Positions 60,710-64,000 of a DNA stretch of 64,000 nucleotides are shown one piece after another. This DNA comes from Physcia stellaris (Eukaryota > Ascomycota > Lecanoromycetes > Caliciales > Physciaceae). The stretch lies in the NCBI GenBank assembly GCA_018902385.1, contig JABSSW010000037.1, positions 248,001 to 312,000 of the forward strand, read 5' to 3'. A program made the position numbers and the translations under genes. The notes under the pieces were generated by a model that was given only the letters and a program-made list of their open reading frames with translations, was not told where the DNA came from and ran no database searches. The stretch's first letter is position 1. Every line of letters begins with the position of its first letter.

Positions 60710-62515
60710 ATGGGCGGGGCTTGTAAGTCGTCCGATGTCATGTCAGAAGAAGAGCACGCGGGCAGCACCAAGGATGAAAAGGTAGATGTGCCACCGGACG
60801 GTGGATATGGCTGGGTTTGTGTAGCTTGCTGCTTTCTCATCAATGCTCATACTTGGGGCATCAATTCCTCCTATGGTTCGTAATTTTTAAGAGTCACGTT
60901 CCAGTCTTCAACGAGGGGGATTTTCGAGACTTTCGGCCCCTATTTTATCCTCAAGAGTACAATCGACACACTCTAACACAGTCAACAGGCGTGTTCCTCG
61001 CCTTCTATCTCGACAATGATTACTATCCAGGAGCCGGCCCGCTCGATTTTGCTTTTGTTGGCGGATTATCTATCTCAATGGCGCTATTCGTGTCTCCAGT
61101 TGCCACATCAACAACCCGTCTATTCGGCACTAGAGTGACGTTGCTCATTGGAGTCGCCCTTGAGGCACTAGCGCTCATCGGGGCTTCGTTCACGCATCAG
61201 ATTTGGCAGCTTTTTCTGAGCCAAGGCATTTGCTTTGGCTTTGGAATGGGCTTCCTCTTTGTCGGATCGGTAGGCGTCGTGCCTCAATGGTTCACGAAAA
61301 AGCGCAGTTTGGCCAACGGGATAGGAACCGCGGGAAGTGGTATTGGCGGCATGATGTACAGCTTAGGTTCGTACTCCTGGTCATCTATGTCCTTTCCCAA
61401 CCCAGGATTAGAGTCGTAAGACGTGTGTTGTCAGCAGACCGCCCCAGCGACATGGCTGATACCCTCACCCTATCTAAGACTGCAAATGCTGACTCCTGTT
61501 TACCTATAGCAACTAACGCTATGATCGAGTCTCTTGGTGTGGGCTGGGCCTTCAGGATACTTGGGGTGGTGGCTTTCACGGTGAATGTCATCTGCGCGAT
61601 ATTGATGAAGGATCGCAACAAGGCGATCGGCAGCTCACAGCTAGCCTTTGACTACCGACTTTTCAAGAGGGTAGAGTTTTGGCTCACTCTTGGTTGGGGC
61701 TTTTTCAGCATGCTGGGATATATCGTCCTACTTTTCTCACTACCTAATTATGCAATAAGCGTAAGTCTCCAAGTCTCCCTCTCTGACTCGGAGTTTAATC
61801 CGGCTTGATTTTCCTAATGCAACGGTTGATGGATAATCTCTCAAGGTCGCTTTTTGTTGCATGAATGGAGTTATACACTGACGCAGTTGGCTTGCAGATT
61901 GGCCTAAGTGCATCTCAAGGCTCTGTCATCGCTGCGTTGCTGAATTTAGGCCAAGGTCTCGGTAGACCTGTGGTTGGAATTTTCAGTGATGCAGTCGGTC
62001 GCATCAACATAGCCTTCGCATCGACCCTGATATGCGGAATCCTATGTTTTGCTGTTTGGATTCCTGCCAAGGTTTATGGCGTTCTGATCTTCTTTGCCAT
62101 TGTGGTCGGGACGGTAGCTGGGACCTTCTGGACTACAATCGCGCCGGTGGGCGCCGAGGTCGTCGGCCTAAAAGAACTCCCATCTGCCCTATCCATTGTC
62201 TGGCTGGCGCTGGTCTTACCAACCACTTTTTCGGAGCCGATAGCTCTCAAACTTCGACAGACGTCAGGAAACATGTATTTGCATGCTCAAATATATGCAG
62301 GGTTCATGTACATAGGTGCAGCAAGCTGTATGTGGTTTCTGAGGGCTTGGAAAATCGGGCAACTCGAGAAGATTGCCGCAAAGCAGAAGAAGAGCTTGGA
62401 TGAAGTTGATGTACTGTCCACAGAGCCAGTGGGGGACCCGCAGGCTCGGATTGAAACCCCACCTGTCATCAGTTCGAGCATAGCGTCACGTCTTATTGCA
62501 TGGAAGCGAGTTTGA
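60710..62515 (+). CDS. MFS monocarboxylate transporter-like protein (MCH family)
   Basis: Twelve-helix transporter of the fungal MCT-like group; yeast relatives include Mch4 and the riboflavin carrier Mch5, but the substrate here is unknown. Exons 60710-60875, 60989-61366, 61510-61760 and 61898-62515 give 470 residues in phase. The signature PPDGGYGWVCVACCFLIN (MCT [D/E]G[G/S][W/Y]GW motif) precedes helix 1; then NSSYGVFLAFYL, FVGGLSISMALFVSPVAT, PQWFTKKRSLANGIGTAGSGIGG, WLTLGWGFFSMLGYIVLLFSLPNYA and LGQGLGRPVVGIFSDAVGRIN. The C-terminus is a cytosolic tail of about 60 residues. Introns 1 and 2 both use the unusual donor GTTCGT. The ATG at 60710 gives a typical acidic N-terminal tail. Confidence 0.92.
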
Positions 62516-63002
62516 CGCATGTGCCTCAGATTGCATGGCTGCTCTTGTGGGTCTGAAACATTTGCCGTTTATCGTAGTGAATATGCCTGTCAAATTTAAC
62601 CAGCATCATCCTGTATACAAGGTACATTGGCCGGTACTCGGTAGAGTAATTTGCACTGGATACTTTCTATCAAAGCTACAGAGCGGCGAAAGGGTGCAAC
62701 GTTGTTAACCCGTCACTATGTTTGGCCCAAAAACTAGGAGCTGTTATCTGATTGTATTAGATGGCTCATTTTATTGAAAGGTGGTGAAGGAGTTGATCGT
62801 CTGGGGCGAGACTGGAGTGTTTATTCGGTGCACGGGCCACACGCTAGCAAAGTTGCCCACAACATTCGCTCCGTCTCTGTTTCTTCTATCACCTCTCCTC
62901 TTGAAATTCCAAACCACAATAAGGTCTGCTCAAAGTATCTGCCTTGCTTATCCTCACTCTCAATCCTAGCAGGTGCTTTTGAGATCCTTGTCCACTGTCA
63001 TC
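62516..63002. other. Intergenic, beta-tubulin promoter
   Basis: 487 bp without a gene. A T/C-rich stretch runs through about 62870-62900 before the tubulin start. Confidence 0.45.
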
Positions 63003-64000
63003 ATGCGCGAAATTGTAGGTGCTCACTGTCAGCCAGGCTTGGCTACGCGTCTGCATCTGCTGCTCGGGTCCCCTACGAATAGGTCATTGTGCTAATTTCA
63101 ATGATCCTTCTAGGTACATCTTCAGACTGGCCAATGTGTATGTACAATTCCACCCTACTGAGGCTCGTATGCTGACTCTTAGCAGGGTAATCAAGTTGGT
63201 GCCGCCTTCTGGTTCGTAGCCCTACATATCCGACGCGTTTGCAAGCCAATACTGATACGGGTCGCAAAAAAACAGGCAGTTGATCTCTTCAGAGCATGGG
63301 CTAGACGGCTCTGGCGTGTGAGTTGACATCACTAAACTTGGAACCAGGCCATTCCGCTGATCTTTCCAGGTACAATGGCACATCAGATCTCCAACTTGAG
63401 CGCATGAACGTCTACTTCAATGAGGTTCGTCATCTACCTCCGCAGCTTATCCTGAAAAGTAATTTACAAGTCAAAGGCATCTGGGAACAAATATGTACCG
63501 CGTGCGGTCCTTGTCGATCTCGAGCCGGGAACTATGGACGCTGTTCGTGCTGGACCGTTTGGCCAACTATTCCGTCCTGACAATTTCGTTTTTGGACAAT
63601 CCGGTGCCGGTAATAACTGGGCGAAAGGACATTATACGGAAGGTGCCGAACTTGTCGACCAAGTACTCGATGTCGTTCGCCGCGAGGCTGAGGGATGCGA
63701 CTGTCTTCAAGGGTTTCAAATTACACATTCCCTGGGTGGAGGGACCGGTGCCGGTATGGGCACGCTATTGATTTCGAAGATTCGTGAAGAGTTCCCAGAC
63801 CGCATGATGGCCACCTTCTCGGTGATGCCCTCCCCCAAGGTCTCAGACACCGTCGTTGAGCCATACAACGCGACTCTATCCGTTCATCAATTGGTGGAGA
63901 ATTCCGACGAGACCTTCTGCATAGACAACGAGGTACATATAGTAGAGAAGACTCCCTGATGATGCTCGGTAAAGCTGACAGTCTTAGGCTCTATACGACA
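63003..64000 (+). CDS. tub2: Beta-tubulin, 5' part (runs off the window)
   Basis: Beta subunit of microtubules. Seven exons are visible: 63003-63014, 63114-63137, 63186-63211, 63276-63317, 63370-63424, 63477-63932, and 63988 to the window end. Exons of 12, 24, 26 and 42 nt at the 5' end are the usual ascomycete pattern. Joined, they read [71 protein letters not shown] and on through the GTP-binding GGGTGAGMG loop to [14 protein letters not shown]. This is about 45 percent of the protein. Residues linked in the literature with benzimidazole resistance (His6, Tyr50, Phe167, Glu198, Phe200) are all the common sensitive-type residues. Two donors are GTTCGT. The 3' half is outside the window. Confidence 0.97.

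Overview
The window is nuclear DNA of a filamentous ascomycete (Pezizomycotina). The evidence is genes split by many short GT-AG introns (mostly 45-140 nt), fungal Zn2Cys6 regulators, a beta-tubulin gene with the ascomycete early-intron pattern, and typical fungal families (hmgA-type homogentisate dioxygenase, EMC5, LSM8, a VPS9-CUE protein, DHA1, ACS and MCT transporters). I see no rRNA, tRNA, CRISPR or complete transposon. I cannot name the genus from the sequence.

Layout. 1-3.1 kb has no supported gene. 3.1-12.7 kb is housekeeping: eEF1B-alpha (-) is divergent from mitochondrial HSP78 (+), followed by meiotic MSH5 (+) and EMC5 (+). 13.2-15.3 kb is a decayed amidase. 16.0-17.3 kb has a possible orphan membrane protein and LSM8 (both -), then an HpcH/HpaI aldolase (+) and a glutaredoxin-like protein (-). 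20-25.6 kb (-) has a DHA1 drug-type transporter and VPS9, divergent from an asparagine-synthetase-domain protein (+). 28.2-33.9 kb holds two head-to-head Zn2Cys6 regulators. 35.0-37.5 kb is a conserved protein I do not recognise. 38.1-43.0 kb has homogentisate dioxygenase (-), a CIA30-domain protein (+) and a GH13 alpha-glucosidase (-). 44.9-46.6 kb is an ACS-family transporter. 47.5-54.5 kb has a JmjC/cupin protein (-), a Baeyer-Villiger-type monooxygenase (+) and a Zn2Cys6 regulator (+). 55.4-62.5 kb has casein kinase 2 beta (+), a three-LIM protein (-) and an MCT-like transporter (+). The window ends inside beta-tubulin (63.0 kb onward).

The genes mostly do not form a pathway: this is an ordinary fungal gene neighbourhood, and I found no convincing new multi-gene system. 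The monooxygenase-regulator pair and the head-to-head regulator pair are the only cluster-like arrangements.

The strongest window-wide signal is that several otherwise intact conserved genes (HSP78, the DHA1 transporter, VPS9, probably MSH5) are each exactly one base short, usually in a homopolymer. That looks more like assembly indels than gene death. The amidase is different: it is truly degraded. Other points are an 80-bp near-perfect foldback in the JmjC promoter, a GC-AG intron beside an 18-nt exon, and repeated use of the non-consensus donor GTTCGT.
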